Assembly: GCF_026151205.1 (NCBI RefSeq)
Contig: NC_087074.1
Span: 4,836,001 to 4,900,000, forward strand
Source: Bolinopsis microptera
Taxonomy: Eukaryota > Ctenophora > Tentaculata > Lobata > Bolinopsidae
DNA: 64,000 nucleotides
Direction of reading: 5' to 3'
Shown: in pieces, positions 11,690-23,603 of the stretch
How positions within the stretch are numbered: position 1 is the stretch's first letter
How the letters are laid out: each line of letters begins with the position of its first letter
Position numbers and translations under genes: made by a program
Notes under the pieces: generated by a model
Databases searched by the model: none
What the model was told of the DNA's origin: nothing
The model's input: only the letters and a program-made list of their open reading frames with translations

Positions 11690-12010
11690 TATGGTTTTGC
11701 AGCCGTACAAAACGGTTTTACATAAACCCTAATCCCAACCCTAACCCTAACCATAACCCCGAAGCTAACCATAACCCTTACCACAACCCTAACCCTAACC
11801 CGAGCCCTAAACAATCGAATTCATGGTTTACTAGCCTGTCACTTACTGGGCCGCGCTCAGCCTGGGATGATGATTAATCACTCTACACTCGACTGTCACG
11901 TGACTTTTTCAACCCCTTCTCTAGCTGGTCCTGAATGACTATTCGAAACCTTAACCCTCTAATTTGATCCCAACCCCAACCCTAACCCAATCCTTAACAA
12001 AAGCATATGC
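11690..12010. repeat. Interstitial telomere-like (CCCTAA) repeats within a dispersed element
   Basis: Degenerate CCCTAA/CCATAACC units cluster at 11705-11810 and 11945-12000. Relatives occur at about 57050-57120 and, inverted, at about 58130-58200. They lie between element sequences containing CACGTGAC, not at a chromosome end. Confidence 0.7.
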
Positions 12011-12470
12011 TGAAACCATAACCCTAACTAGATATTAGACTAACTTCCTTATACGGTCATATCACGTGATCGAAACAGTTTTCGCCAATATCTCGTCAGG
12101 GGAGCATTTTAACCCTATGTCATGGGGGGTGATTCGGAATCAGCGTCCGAAAATACATCGAGAGGAGTTGGTTTCAACTGTCGGGGGCCCTTTTAGAACA
12201 ATCTCGAAGATCGACTGTAGAGTGATTTAGCCATTAGCCTCAGCCTGTCATTCCGCCAAATCATTTCGCCAAATATTTATATGTTAATGTTAATGAACAT
12301 AATAGCCTGGGCACTGGGGTCCTCAGGTAAGCCTGTCACGTGACCAAAACGGTTTTTTGCCCATAACTCTCCGTGGAAGCATATTTTACCCTACTACGTC
12401 ATGTTGCATGTGGGGTGATTCGGAATCAGCGTCCAAAAATACACCGATTTAGATCAATTTCACACCCAAA
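11865..12470. mobile_element. Dispersed element family (ATGATGATTAATCACTC ...), related to 56960-57240
   Basis: The stretch 11865-12170 and the stretch 56960-57240 share an ordered series of landmarks: GATGATGATTAATCACTC, a GTGAC motif, a CCTAAC-rich middle, a CGTGATC segment, CTCGTCAGGG, and TTCGGAATCAGCGTCC (AT-variant in the second copy). A further partial copy lies at 12335-12460. No coding capacity. Confidence 0.65.
12241..12330 (+). mobile_element. TTAC...GTAA MITE, partial copy
   Basis: The segment CAGCCTGTCATTCCGCCAAA to GGGGTCCTCAGGTAA matches the MITE body and right end. The left terminus is missing or altered. Confidence 0.6.
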
Positions 12471-12598
12471 GGGCCTTTCCACAAGAATTTTCTTAAAATT
12501 TGGGCGAGCGATTTTATAGTAGGAGCGCCCTTATATAGTCATATCACGAGATCGAAACAATCTTTCGCCAGGGTAGAATTTTACAGAATTACTAATTC

Positions 12599-12685
12599 TT
12601 ACTGGGCCGCGCTCAGCCTGTCATTCCGCCGAATCTCTATTCGGTTTATTGTTTGTGAACATGATAGCCTGAGGTCTCCAGGTAA
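12599..12685 (+). mobile_element. TTAC...GTAA MITE (87 bp)
   Basis: It begins TTACTGGGCCGCGCTCAGCC and ends GGTCTCCAGGTAA. The left flank TACTAATTC (12590-12598) recurs at 12693-12701 on the right, after 7 extra bases, consistent with a 9-bp target duplication and a small later insertion. Confidence 0.8.
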
Positions 12686-12701
12686 TACTATGTACTAATT
12701 C

Positions 12702-14219
12702 ACTCGCCATGGATTATAGGAAAAGCGCGCTATTTTGTATTTCGCATCGGATATAAAGATAGTCTCTAATTTGGCTAAGATTTAAATCAGCTGTGACAAA
12801 CTGGTAAAGAATCGTATCGCCGAAAGAACCAACTCTCTAGCGTACGTGTAACGCGTGTTATTGCAATAATAAGCTGTGGCCTCGTGACGTCATAAAGTCC
12901 CTCAGTGCGCGCTTGCATAGCGTAATTTACATTACAAATGTTTATCATCGTCAATAAAACACGTGTAACTCACTCAAATTTTAGAATTATGACTATTACC
13001 CTAGTTCTCCAAAATCCTTATAGTTTTGGCTATCATCCTAACTAAAGGAATAGCTGATTGGATGTACAGTGCTCACGTCATGATTTTAAACAGTGATATA
13101 GGTTCTTGAACAGTGGCGGGTGAATGTACGGTTAGAAAGTTTCTGCTATTACAACTTATGAGTATTGCTGAAAGCACAATGTAAGGCCTACACGGACCGC
13201 CTCTAACTAGCCAAGCCCTGTTTACATGCCGTGTAGCAGGGGACTAGCATATGTGATAATTTTGGATTGTTTTCATTGCTTAATTACACAAGCAGGGAGA
13301 CTGTACCGATTATTTTTCCCCAGTCCATGAAACTCTAACGAATTTAGAAAGGATACAGATAAGTTATAAATTATAAGTAGGAGTTTGTTCAATTCCGAGA
13401 GCAATTATATTTATAGCATAGCGAAATTTCTAACTTTAATCTGCAAGTGTCTGCCAGTACAGGAGACAAGAAGTCTGGCTACTTTACGGCCGTTCCTCTG
13501 GGACCATTAGTAGAAGTAGCTTCTATCAGAACAGTGCCGTGGGAACAGAATTCCCGCCAAAATACCCGGTCTACCAAATAGTAAAATTACTGATTGGAGG
13601 TGTGTACGGTGTGAGGTGTGTTTTGAATTAGACTTCCGGCTTACCTAGTTGTTATCCTAATTGCATTATCATCGGTGCATAACATAAATAAACTACTGGT
13701 AAGTTTAAATACCAAGTGCAAACGTGTTCAGTCGATCGACCCACTGAACAACTATAGAATTTCCAAGACCCTATTATTCTCTGGCCATATATTACGGCAC
13801 GATCGATTGTTAGATGGCTAAATGACCAACGTTATTCTATACAATTCTAAAACTATGAGCTAGCACTTTAATCTAAAAATAACTTTTTCATATTACTCCT
13901 GATTTTTACATTTCACGTAAAACATTGTCGCCAGAGGTTGATCATGGACACTAACAGCTTAATTTGAGATAAATGACTTATGAGTTTCTCTAAAGTTAAC
14001 TCTAAAGTTGTGTAATGTGTAGTCCAGTCATTTATGGACATTTATGGAAATGAACCTGCAAATGTTCTAATACTCACGAAACTTTGCACAGACCTTCCCG
14101 AAGTTATGATTAAACGATTTTCGTTTGGAGACATTTTTTTGACCGTGGAGAAAACCCAGGAGGGCCACGCCATTATTGACCCAATAACGTAACCTACCCC
14201 TTGCTTCTGAAGGTCGTAG
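12702..14219. other. No recognisable gene
   Basis: AT-rich DNA. A 53-codon open stretch at about 13421-13580 (+) lacks a start codon and domain features. Nothing else is supportable. Confidence 0.4.
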
Positions 14220-14239
14220 AGACTTCAAAATAGGCTTGA

Positions 14240-14650
14240 ACGAAGCCGCATATGCATGTTTATATAGGAGTTATTGAGCAACACATGGCCTAAAATCCTT
14301 ACTTTTCGATGAATTCGCCAAAAACCATTTTGGGCGTGGTGCTAAGCCCATTTTCGATATGATCGTGATGGAGTCTTCAGACAGGATGCAAAAGAACCGC
14401 AATTAGCATATTAATATATGACTTACGAACAAACATATGCCTTAAAGTGCTTACTTTTTCAGTTATTGGCGAAAAACTGATTTTCGGTTCCAGAAATCAT
14501 GCAAAACTATGGGTATCTGGTTAATTGGGCTATGAAGGCCCTAAAGGTTTTTGAATGTGTGCAAATTGTGCAGAATGGCCATGTTTATATACAACTTATG
14601 AAGCAACATGTACCCTAAATTACTTACTTTTCGAGTTATTCGGGGGAAAA
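14240..14650 (+). repeat. Degenerate tandem array, period about 160 bp, three copies
   Basis: The ordered pattern [CATG/TATATA...TTATGARCAACATG...CCTAAA..CTTACTTTTCGA.TTATTCG] occurs at about 14248, 14406 and 14574. Copies are well diverged, so this is an old duplication. A 76-codon ORF over the last copy is not convincing. Confidence 0.6.
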
Positions 14651-15007
14651 GATTGTATTATGTCCATTTTTACCTGTAAAATACAGTCTCACGAGCTACT
14701 TTGCGCGCAAGAGGGACTTTTTGACGTCATCGCCAAAATAATACAAACGCTATTTACACGCGTTAGAGAGCAGTTAGAGATTTAGGAATTTCGACTCGTT
14801 GCTTAGTTTGCTATTTGTCACAATCTGTCAAAATATGAGGATAACTTTTTTTTTCAGTTAACTGGTCCTTTAAGTTACAACTACGTGATATAGCGCGCTT
14901 GCGTGTACTGTGCTTGAGATCAGATACAAACTTTTGTTCTTTCTTCTTTCTCACTCGCTCTCTGCGTTATGCCTTTTGATAAACCTATAGTCATAAACAC
15001 ATGGCTT

Positions 15008-15077
15008 GTCATACGTTGTATGACCCGCCGCGCACGAAGTGCGCGGCTCCCCCTGTATCGTCAGGACGATAAAGGGG
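15008..15077. repeat. Three consecutive perfect short hairpins
   Basis: They are GTCATAC-GTT-GTATGAC (15008-15024), GCCGCGCAC-GAA-GTGCGCGGC (15027-15047) and TATCGTC-AG-GACGATA (15056-15071). The last lies inside an outer CCCCT/AGGGG pair (15050-15077). All three stems are mismatch-free, which suggests selection or recent copying. Role unknown. Confidence 0.75.
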
Positions 15078-17600
15078 TGAAACAATAAAGGTAGTGAAAC
15101 GACCGTGGGTGTCACAACGTGATACAACACATGGCTATGTGATGTGTGAAGTCACAAATAATGCGCGTTATAGAGGCCGAGGTGACCAATGAAATCATGG
15201 CATTAAAAATTTGTACGTACGTGATAGCGCGCTGACGCCTGGCGAGTGATTTAGTAAAATCCATCAGAGAGGCCAAAATTTGCAAATTTAAAGTTGCAAG
15301 TTCCCAATTATTTATTTAGAGCTCCTTTTGACTTCGCTAGATGGGAAGCCCCAGTTATATCAAAAGAGTCCGTCTCGGAAGGTTCTGAACCCACGATTGA
15401 GCGTCTTAAAACTTTTTTTTAGGGAAATTATAGTTTTGCTAGAATTCAGAGTTTTATGTTACTTCTTATTTAATTTAGTGCAGTTACGTTAGTGATTATA
15501 ATTCAGACTTTCAATTTTGGTGAGTTGACACAAATTGAATTAACAACAGTATAGAACAAAATATAAAACAACTAATACTAATAGTAGTATAATTAATGAG
15601 CGAAAACCTTCTTAAGTTGAAAAATGTTTATATAACAATGGAAGTGACCTTTTTAATTGTATACACTACTATATTAATTAATTGACACGGTAGAACATCT
15701 TCTCATAACCTATTTATTGACATACGTTGCATGCCACTTTTCGCGCGCGAAGGCGTAACATGTATCAACCTATTTAGAGGAACTATCTTGGTCTCTAAGT
15801 CTATGTTAGTATGTTGGTGCAATCACCTTTTTATAAGTCTCTCTCTAAGAAATAGTGTAGGAGGGCTGGAGTATCACGCGTCTTTGGCTGAGTCTCACAG
15901 TCAACAATTTGACTGTCACGAATGGTCTGAAAGCAATATCTTTTAGAGTTAGACTCGATAAAACAAGAACGGGAAAACCACTTTAAACCTGCACTCGTAA
16001 ATATTAATATAAAAGAAATATCAAGTCTTACAGCTCTATCAACCAATACTTAACCAACTTAATATTTAATACAACTACTATTTTATGCAAACGTTATAAA
16101 TATAACTGAACTAATTACCTCGGTTGACGAAGGGGAATCAAATAATATAGCAGGTATCGGCAAAGGCAGCACGTTCTGAGCAGAAATGTTCGTGCAATCG
16201 ACCTGGGAAACGTAATTTTTGTACAAAGTATATAATTTTGGAGAGCACGGGACTAAGATTACTAACTATATTCTTAAACCTACTTATGTAAAAACTAATG
16301 GAAAAGGATTTTACCTCAAGAACAACTTCAATCCGTATGATGGTCTTTCAAGTGAGAGGGAGATCGGGAATCTTATCGTCGTTAGCTTACTTCTACCCGG
16401 AAACCTTGGATAGAAAGTAATCAAAGAATTGAGCAAATTACTCTTTATAGGATTTAATATGGCAGAACGATAGGCAATTATGAAGGATAATTTATCTAAG
16501 ATAAATGGAATATTAATTATTCAGATAAGAGGTAGTATATGTATCTCCTGCTTATCAAGTTACACTTACTTACTAGTCACGGTTCTTTAATGTACGAGGG
16601 TATCTACTCGATGTGACGGATCGGATCAACTGCAACCTGGTAAGAATTTACTTAAAGTGAGTCGTATAGAAGTTAAATCGATATTGGGAAATAGACACTT
16701 ATAGAAACAATATAAAATATACAAAATTCACGTCAGACTCCTTTATAAGAAACAAAATATTAATTTGAAAGGCTCACATTAAATTAAGGCACGGAACTTA
16801 CTGGAATACTTATGACTGGAAAGATTAAAGCATCCGGGGCCCGGGCGGAACCGGCTTACTGGTTTATAAGAACTGCTCTGGAACAAACTTATGAGACTGC
16901 ACTGACCCGAGAAAGACATCGGTCCTTCGATCGTTCTCCGTTATATCTCCCTGAATTTCCCAGAGTCTATTCTGCAGTTCCAGTCTTTTCTCAGGGAACG
17001 GCAGTATTGTTCATCAAGATCGAGATTGCTCCTCATTGTTTAAACTCCACTGCTAATCATTCCTCGTCACGCTTCGTCTTGTGATAGGCTGGTCTGGTGC
17101 TCCTAATTAACCCCTCCATAAGTCCGTGGTAACTCATCAAGTGTGTCGAATGATTTGATAATTTTCTCACAGAAAGTGTCCTTTGTTTGTTAACTATAAG
17201 CCTAAGTCATTTAACTATCTTTAAAGGAAGATTGAAATTCATATACACTTTCGAGGTTCCTTACATTTAACTATTAATTCTGGAAGCTTGATTGCTGAAC
17301 AAAATAACAATAACACGACGACTTAATTCAAATTGAAAAGAATAATATTTGATTCGTATATTTTTTACTACAGCTTTATCACATATCAGAACTGAAAATG
17401 TTGTAGCTACATTTTTAGGTAAAAAGTATAATTATGATTTTTATTATAATATAAACAAGATTCCACCACAAAATCAAAAATACGAAACTAAACTTAGCAA
17501 AATTATTTTGGGCTGTAAAATGGATTGTGCATGGTTCACCCTTATTATGCAAATTGTAAATCTTCTGGTTTCATTTTAAAAGAAAGCCAAGAATTGTATC
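15078..17600. other. No recognisable gene
   Basis: AT-rich. Short ORFs (15731-15946, 16219-16413, 16812-17084, 17349-17579) lack domains, signal peptides or splice-consistent partners. Confidence 0.45.
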
Positions 17601-17610
17601 AAATTGAAAG

Positions 17611-17781
17611 TTACCTGGGGACTCCAGGCTATCACGTTCATAAACATATTACTCATACTGGGCGGCGCTCAGCCTGTCATTCCGCCGAATTATGTTTATG
17701 AACATAATAGCCTGAGGTCCCCAGGTAAATAAACATAGAGATTCGGCGGAACGACAGGCTGAGCGCCACCGCGCCCAGTAA
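17611..17781 (-). mobile_element. TTAC...GTAA MITE interrupted by a second copy
   Basis: The outer copy runs 17611-17639 plus 17738-17781 (TTACCTGGGGACTCC ... CGCCCAGTAA). Flanks ATTGAA(AG)/ATTGAA(TA) are compatible with an eroded 9-bp duplication. Removing the inner copy and one ATAAACATA restores an element of normal length. Confidence 0.82.
17649..17728 (+). mobile_element. TTAC...GTAA MITE inserted in another copy (80 bp)
   Basis: It begins TTACTCATACTGGGCGG and ends GGTCCCCAGGTAA. It is flanked by a perfect 9-bp duplication, ATAAACATA (17640-17648 and 17729-17737). This orientation is opposite to the host copy. Confidence 0.88.
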
Positions 17782-17936
17782 ATTGAATAAATGAAAGCGA
17801 TCTTACGTAAAACTTAAAAAAAACATGCATCTAAAGATAATTTAAGATATCGAGCAAAAATTTATAAATCAGGAATGTCTTGATCATTATTTATATCACA
17901 TTGACATAGTACCATGTTTGCCAATTGCCTTAGTTG

Positions 17937-19749
17937 TTAGTTCAGCACTAGCAGCTTCTGTACAACTTTATCGGTAGAAAGTAGGGCACCCTCAACCCAC
18001 GACTGATATCCGCTCCAAGCTTCATTGCAGAAGTAGAGATTCTTTCCTTTTATCGGTTGAGTCGCCTTTTTCATTACTTCTCGATCATCAGTCCCTATAC
18101 CCCACATATGAACGGCGTATCCATGATACATGTCACCTTTGGAATAATTCGGACCATTTTCTTTGGATTTGTCTTTACCATCCCAGCTTTTGTAGCTCGT
18201 CAGTATTGGATCAGGGATGTCATCCCTGCTCATATTGAAAACTTTAGAAAGCTGCTTTTTGGCTTCTTGGAGGACTGACTCTGACGCAGGGAGGAGTTGA
18301 CTTCTTTTTTCTTGCAGTGTGGACTTGAATGGATGGCCAAGTCTTTGGAGTGAGCCCCAGAATTGTGCGTGTGTTGCATCGCAGTAGATTGATAGTGCTG
18401 CTGGGTAGGGATTGTCATCACACAAATCACAACCTTTACATCCAGCTGCTTTACATTTTCCGTAAAAAGGATATACGAACCCGCAAGGTAGATTTGTGAG
18501 ATTAGGCCCATACATGAGAATATCTTCGGTTTTGTTCCACCAATCATCATGGTAGTAGAGATTTATCTTGGTGAGGTGAATTCCATTGACTGTACTGCAG
18601 ATTTCTTTTTCGATTTCTTTCCAGTCAGTTGAATCGTTGAATTTGAAAGAAATATTCTCAACAGATTTTGGTGGCACTGCCATAACCACATGCCTCGCTG
18701 ATATTGTGTCATTTTCCTGATTTTCTGTCTTTGTTTCCCTTTCTTGTGTAAGAGTTAGCTTAAAGCCTTTTTCTTCTTCACTAATCATTGAAACACCAAT
18801 GTTTAACTTCATTTCTACTTCCTTTTCTATACGGTTCTTTACATTTTTGACCAAGGAAGACCACCCACCCTTGAATTTGTAGAGTCTCTTCCAAATGAGG
18901 TCAAAGGTCATAAGATCTTGGAGGCAGTCCCCAACGTTGGAGTCAGGGAGAGTGTCACTTAAGAAACCTGACGTCTGCAAAATCATCCTGATACATCCGT
19001 AAGAATACCCCATCGATGTCAGGAAAGCTTCCATCGAGAACTCATTCAAAGGAGTCTCTTGCATCCCCACTTTGTTAGGAAGTAAACTCGTTCCTAACAA
19101 AGGCCCAGTACTCGGGGTTTTCATATTCTTGAAGAAGGTTAGTATCCTTTTGATCCAATATAACTTGAGCTGTATTTGGAAATTTCTTCAAAAGTTTGCG
19201 ACTGTTGTGTTCCAGGACTTTATTGTAGATCTCTGTGGCGATACCATCTGCTGACATACCCCCCTCATCTCCTTCTAGATTAAATATTTCCTTCCACACT
19301 GAGGGGTTTTGCGTAACATACCATTCAGTAAAGAACCTCCCGTTAAAGTAGCAAGTGTTGCAATTGGGCACCGGATTTCTTCCTGATAGATCCTGGGGTG
19401 CCATAAAGAATGGAACAACTTGGTCTTCCATTTGAAGGTCTTTGATGAGATCTGCTACACGCGGCATGTTAGATTTGCTTTTTGGATCTGTTTTGTCCGG
19501 ATAAGTGAAGCGCATGGCACCTTCTTCTATCTCGACGACATCGTTCCCTATCGGGATGATGTCGGTATCCAGCCGACCACCCCACCTGCAGGACTTCTCC
19601 AAGATGATGATATTCTTGATATCAAGCCTCTCCAGACTTTCAGGATTTTTGAGTAACTTCAAGGCGCAATAAAGTCCAGATATTCCTCCTCCAACTATTG
19701 CGAGGTCATATTCGCTGTCACGACACTGAGAACGGATATGATTTGACAT
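17937..19749 (-). CDS. Flavin amine oxidase / L-amino-acid-oxidase-like, with a one-base frame break
   Basis: The N-terminal part (ATG at 19749) shows an FAD-binding Rossmann motif (DLAIVGGGISGLYCALKLL, residues ~15-34) and the following RWGGRL doublet-Gly motif. The C-terminal part, in another frame, ends with NEAWSGYQSWVEGALLS, the typical FAD-contacting end of amine oxidases. It also has a Cys-rich insert (CKAAGCKGCDLCDDN). Together they cover about 560-570 residues, a usual length for this family, which deaminates amino acids or amines with H2O2 release. No signal peptide is seen. The N-terminal frame stops at 19075, while the C-terminal frame is already open there, so a +/-1 change somewhere in 19075-19124 is needed. 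No GT-AG intron there fits convincingly. It could be a pseudogene, an assembly error or recoding. A perfect 12-bp inverted repeat sits exactly at the break. Confidence 0.85.
19070..19102. repeat. Perfect 12-bp inverted repeat at the oxidase frame break
   Basis: CTTTGTTAGGAA (19070-19081) and TTCCTAACAAAG (19091-19102) enclose 9 bases. This stem lies in coding sequence exactly where the reading frame changes, a layout expected of a quasipalindrome template-switch mutation. Confidence 0.85.
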
Positions 19750-20018
19750 ATGATTATACGTTGGTATTTTTTGGGCAGTTTAAAATCAAATTCACAAATC
19801 ATTTACTTCTTTACTCTTGAGGTTATTGAATGAATGGAAAAAAGTCAGTATACATATTTTGAGGATGAGACTTATAGCCTAATAGCTTAATAGCCATGTT
19901 ACATATATGAGACTTGAAAATTTGCAAATGACATACTATAACTACCGCAGGATTCTATCGTCAAAAAATAAATATTCGAATATTTAGAACCACCCCCATC
20001 TATCTCTACTAAGTTTCT

Positions 20019-20398
20019 AGTCATTATTATGATTCGAAAGATTATTTCTGTCTGTATAATGTATGTCTGTATGTATGTCTGTATGTACGACCGCCCAAGT
20101 ACAAATTAGATGAGAAATGGGAAATTGCATAGTTGACATTATAGTATTAGTAACGAGGATTGTTAGACGTACTCACGTACGTGCACGTACAAAGATTTGT
20201 GAGCGCCATTTTGATCGGTTTTGTGGTAATTACGTTGTGTTAAGTGCAAGCTACATTTCATCGGCTGTATCTTCGGTTGTGAAATGTGACGGATATTTTT
20301 TGATGCGATAAAAACTGACTACCAAAGAATACTACTAGCTTCATCCCTGTGACCACGGGCTTTCTTCAAATTCTAGTCAATATTATAATTCGAAAGAT
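20019..20398 (+). repeat. Dispersed repeat, tandem with 20371-20407 + 21552-21840
   Basis: ATTCGAAAGATTATTTCTGT opens the unit at about 20033 and again at about 20388. Shared later landmarks are TGTACGACCGCCCA, a GTAATT segment and ACCAAAGAATA...CTACTAG..TCATCC...CGGGCTTTCT. The second unit is split by the foldback element and resumes at 21552. Confidence 0.7.
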
Positions 20399-20407
20399 TA
20401 TTTCTGT

Positions 20408-21551
20408 GGCTGTAGGACTATTGAGCGGAGGACTGTTGAGCGTAGGACTGTAGGTCGGTGAAGGTCGGAAGTAGGACTGTAGAGCGGTGTCAAATCGCCA
20501 GGGTAGGACTCTAGAGCGGCCGCCCACAACATGAGGACTTTAGAGCGGTACGATCCTAGAATGAGGACTGTAGAGCGGTGGACTGTTGAGCGGTGGACTG
20601 TAGGCCGGTGAAGGTCGGAAGTAGGACTGTAGAGCGGCCCTCCCTTATAGATCCCATAACATGAGGACTCTAGAGCGGTACCCTCATATAACATGAGGAC
20701 TCTAGAGCGGTACCCTCCTATAACACGAGGACTCTATAGCGGTTGAAATTAGAAGATTGGACACTCAACGAAGCTAAGTTATACATTGTAACTCGTGATT
20801 GATTATGGTCAACTTTTACTTTATTAAAGAGTCATGGAGTTAATGGACATTTTCATTTACTTATTTTAAATATTTCATTACTAGTGTAACTTAATTTAAG
20901 ATTATTGGTCGGTCTCAACGTCTTCCAAATGATTGAAATATTCCCCTGCTACTCAAAAATGTAAAACGTGTCTTCGGTATTTTAGTGAATTGTTCGTATC
21001 AATGTAATTTCGCTAAGCAGAGTACCGATCAAGTTCGTGCAGATCATTTAGGAATGAGGATCGCATCGTGTGACGCTTTAGCGCCTACTAAGGATATCTC
21101 ATGTTCATCAATCTGGTGACGGGACTGATTCAGATCAGATCCCATCGCAGTGCGATATCTTGTTAGGATTTCGAAGGTATGGTATAAATATCACGGAGTA
21201 TGAAAATGTCAAAAATTCTATACAGAGTCCTCATGTTATAGGAGGGTACCGCTCTAGAGTCCTCATGTTATAGGAGGGTACCGCTCTAGAGTCCTCATGT
21301 TAAGGGATCTATAAGGGAGGGCCGCTCTACAGTCCTACTTCCGACCTTCACCGGCCTACAGTCCACCGCTCAACAGTCCACCGCTCTACAGTCCTCTTTC
21401 TAGGATCGTACCGCTCTAAAGTCCTCATGTTGTGGGCGGCCGCTCTAGAGTCCTACCCTGGCGATTTGACACCGCTCTACAGTCCTACTTCCGACCTTCA
21501 CCGACCTTCAGTCCTACGCTCAACAGTCCTCCGCTCAATAGTCCTGCTCCC
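20408..21551. mobile_element. Foldback element with ~330-bp inverted termini of AGGACTNTAGAGCGG repeats
   Basis: The left arm (20408 to about 20745) has about 13 units of the 15-mer AGGACTNTAGAGCGG. The right arm (about 21222-21551) is its inverse complement, in the same order and with the same spacer words (e.g. GGTGAAGGTCGGAAGT, GTCAAATCGCCAGGGT). Flanks TATTTCTGT at 20399-20407 and 21552-21560 form a 9-bp target duplication. The ~480-bp centre has no ORF. Non-autonomous. Confidence 0.85.
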
Positions 21552-21840
21552 TATTTCTGTCTGTCTGTCTGTATGAATGTACGACCGCCCACGTGCAAAT
21601 TAGGTAAACAAATAGAAGTTGCATTATGCATAGTAACCATGGTAACAGTGTTGAACGCGCACGTGCAAGTGCCAAGATTTTTGAGCGAAATTTTGATCGG
21701 TTTTGTGGTAATTGTGTCTGCAGTGTGAGTTGCATTTTAATCAGCTGTATATTCGGCTGTGAATGATACTTTTTTATGGTATAAAAAATGGCTACCAAAG
21801 AATATACTACTAGTTTCATCCTCTACTACGGGCTTTCTAG

Positions 21841-23600
21841 TATATATGTATATTTTTTTCTATCATTATTACGTCATATTTGTATCGAAATTTCAACCAC
21901 CATTGTATTCAGTATTGCTATATAAAAGAAATTATTAGTGGTTTAGACCGATTAGTGGTTTAGATTTTTGGGGACGCAGCCCCCATGAGTTAGGTTAAGG
22001 AGCATGGGAGATATAACTACATTTTTCAATGTTATAGTAGAGAACTACTGGTAGGATCGGTGTACAAATAAACCGCTTGATCGAGACGGACTTTAAGTTC
22101 GTCATATTTCAAGCGTTTTATTTCTTCGAAATTTTGTGTGGGTTTTTTACCCGTTTACCGTTAAGTTTTTCGAATTAGTTTTCCATAATGCCGAAAATTG
22201 GATCAGCTAATCCTCATTTTGGACATTTATATAATTACATAGACATAAAGTTAAATATTTATTTATTACTTAACTTGGAATGCTAAAAAGGAGACATTTT
22301 TTGTTTTGTTTCGAGAGAGATTTATTTTAATCACAACTATCACAATTTCCCAGAGCTTCAGTCACATTAGCAGTGGATAAGCTCGAAAAAATCAGTCATG
22401 GCGTGATATTTTCTTATCGCCTAAACGTGAATTCATGATTGCTACCTGCCAGCTAAAACACATTCTAAACGTAAACAACAGATCGGTCATCTTGCCTTTA
22501 TATTAATTGATCTGTTCGCGGAATTTAAGAATTCGTGGAACTTTAGAACCTAAAGCTAAGCAGTTTTGGCTCTGAATCTGCTCGGTAATAACCAAAGATC
22601 TGTGAGTCGACATTATTTCATAATGTGAGGTACGGGAAATAAAAATAATAAATTTAAAAAAGGAATAAGAGCGGCCGCGGTCGGTCCGAATCAGCTGATA
22701 TTGTTTAGATAACCGGGTTAGCAATAGCATGTTTTTAGTCTCGATCTAGCCTGGCCTGGAAACTGCCGGTATTCGTTTATCAAGAAGAGGAGAACTAGAA
22801 TTGTGATCAGCCGTCTAGGAAGCATAGTAGAAGCTCTTGCGGGCATTTTCTGCTCGATACGCTAGGGACTCCAAATACACCTTTCTAAACGTTTTTTTAA
22901 CCGTTGAACTTGAATCGATTAAAAGTGGTTTTGAAATGATAAGACTGAGTTTCCCCGGGTAAAATCGCAAAAAAACAATTTTGGGGCCTATTGGGGCCTA
23001 AAAATATTTGGTCATTCACTTTCAGCGATTGAGCTATAAATCGGCCCAGCGTATGGATACTGACTTATGGCCCAATGTTGTACATATCAAAGGTAAATCA
23101 TATTAATCCTTAAACTTACCTTTTCTTCCATAATATTAATAGTATAGCGATTGTTTTCGTTTCTTCGTTGATTTCTTTCTATGAGCTATTGAATAAAACA
23201 TCGGAATTAGAAAAATTCAATGAGGCTGTAGAATTGTTTTAAAAATTGAAACCGATTTAGCACAACTGTCACACAGAGAATAGAAGGGGGAACAAACGAT
23301 CAATATAATTATAAACAATAGAATTATAATAATTAAAGCTCCATTGTAAAGTAAAAGTAAAAAAGTAAGTAAAATTTACGACATCACATCATCACACATA
23401 TGACATGTCTACAAAACATCATCGCACTATGTAATGCAAATAGAGATCAGAGAGCTTACTTTGATAAAAATAGATTAGTCTCCGAGACCTGATGCTGCTT
23501 CTAAACTGACACAGTTTTATGATGCCCGAAATGAGCTGATGATTAGATGCTTGGTTAAGTGCCAAAACTATATATTTTTCGATTCGATAATAATTATTAT
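21841..23600. other. No gene; dispersed-repeat fragment
   Basis: 22827-22990 is the second copy of the repeat at 10216-10385. The rest is AT-rich. Short ORFs are unconvincing. Confidence 0.45.
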
Positions 23601-23603
23601 TTC

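Noticed and set aside
11700..12000. True telomere
   Set aside because: CCCTAA units are degenerate, short and embedded in a dispersed element with relatives elsewhere in the window.
13421..13580. 53-codon open stretch that looks somewhat protein-like
   Set aside because: No start codon, no matching exon partner and no domain.
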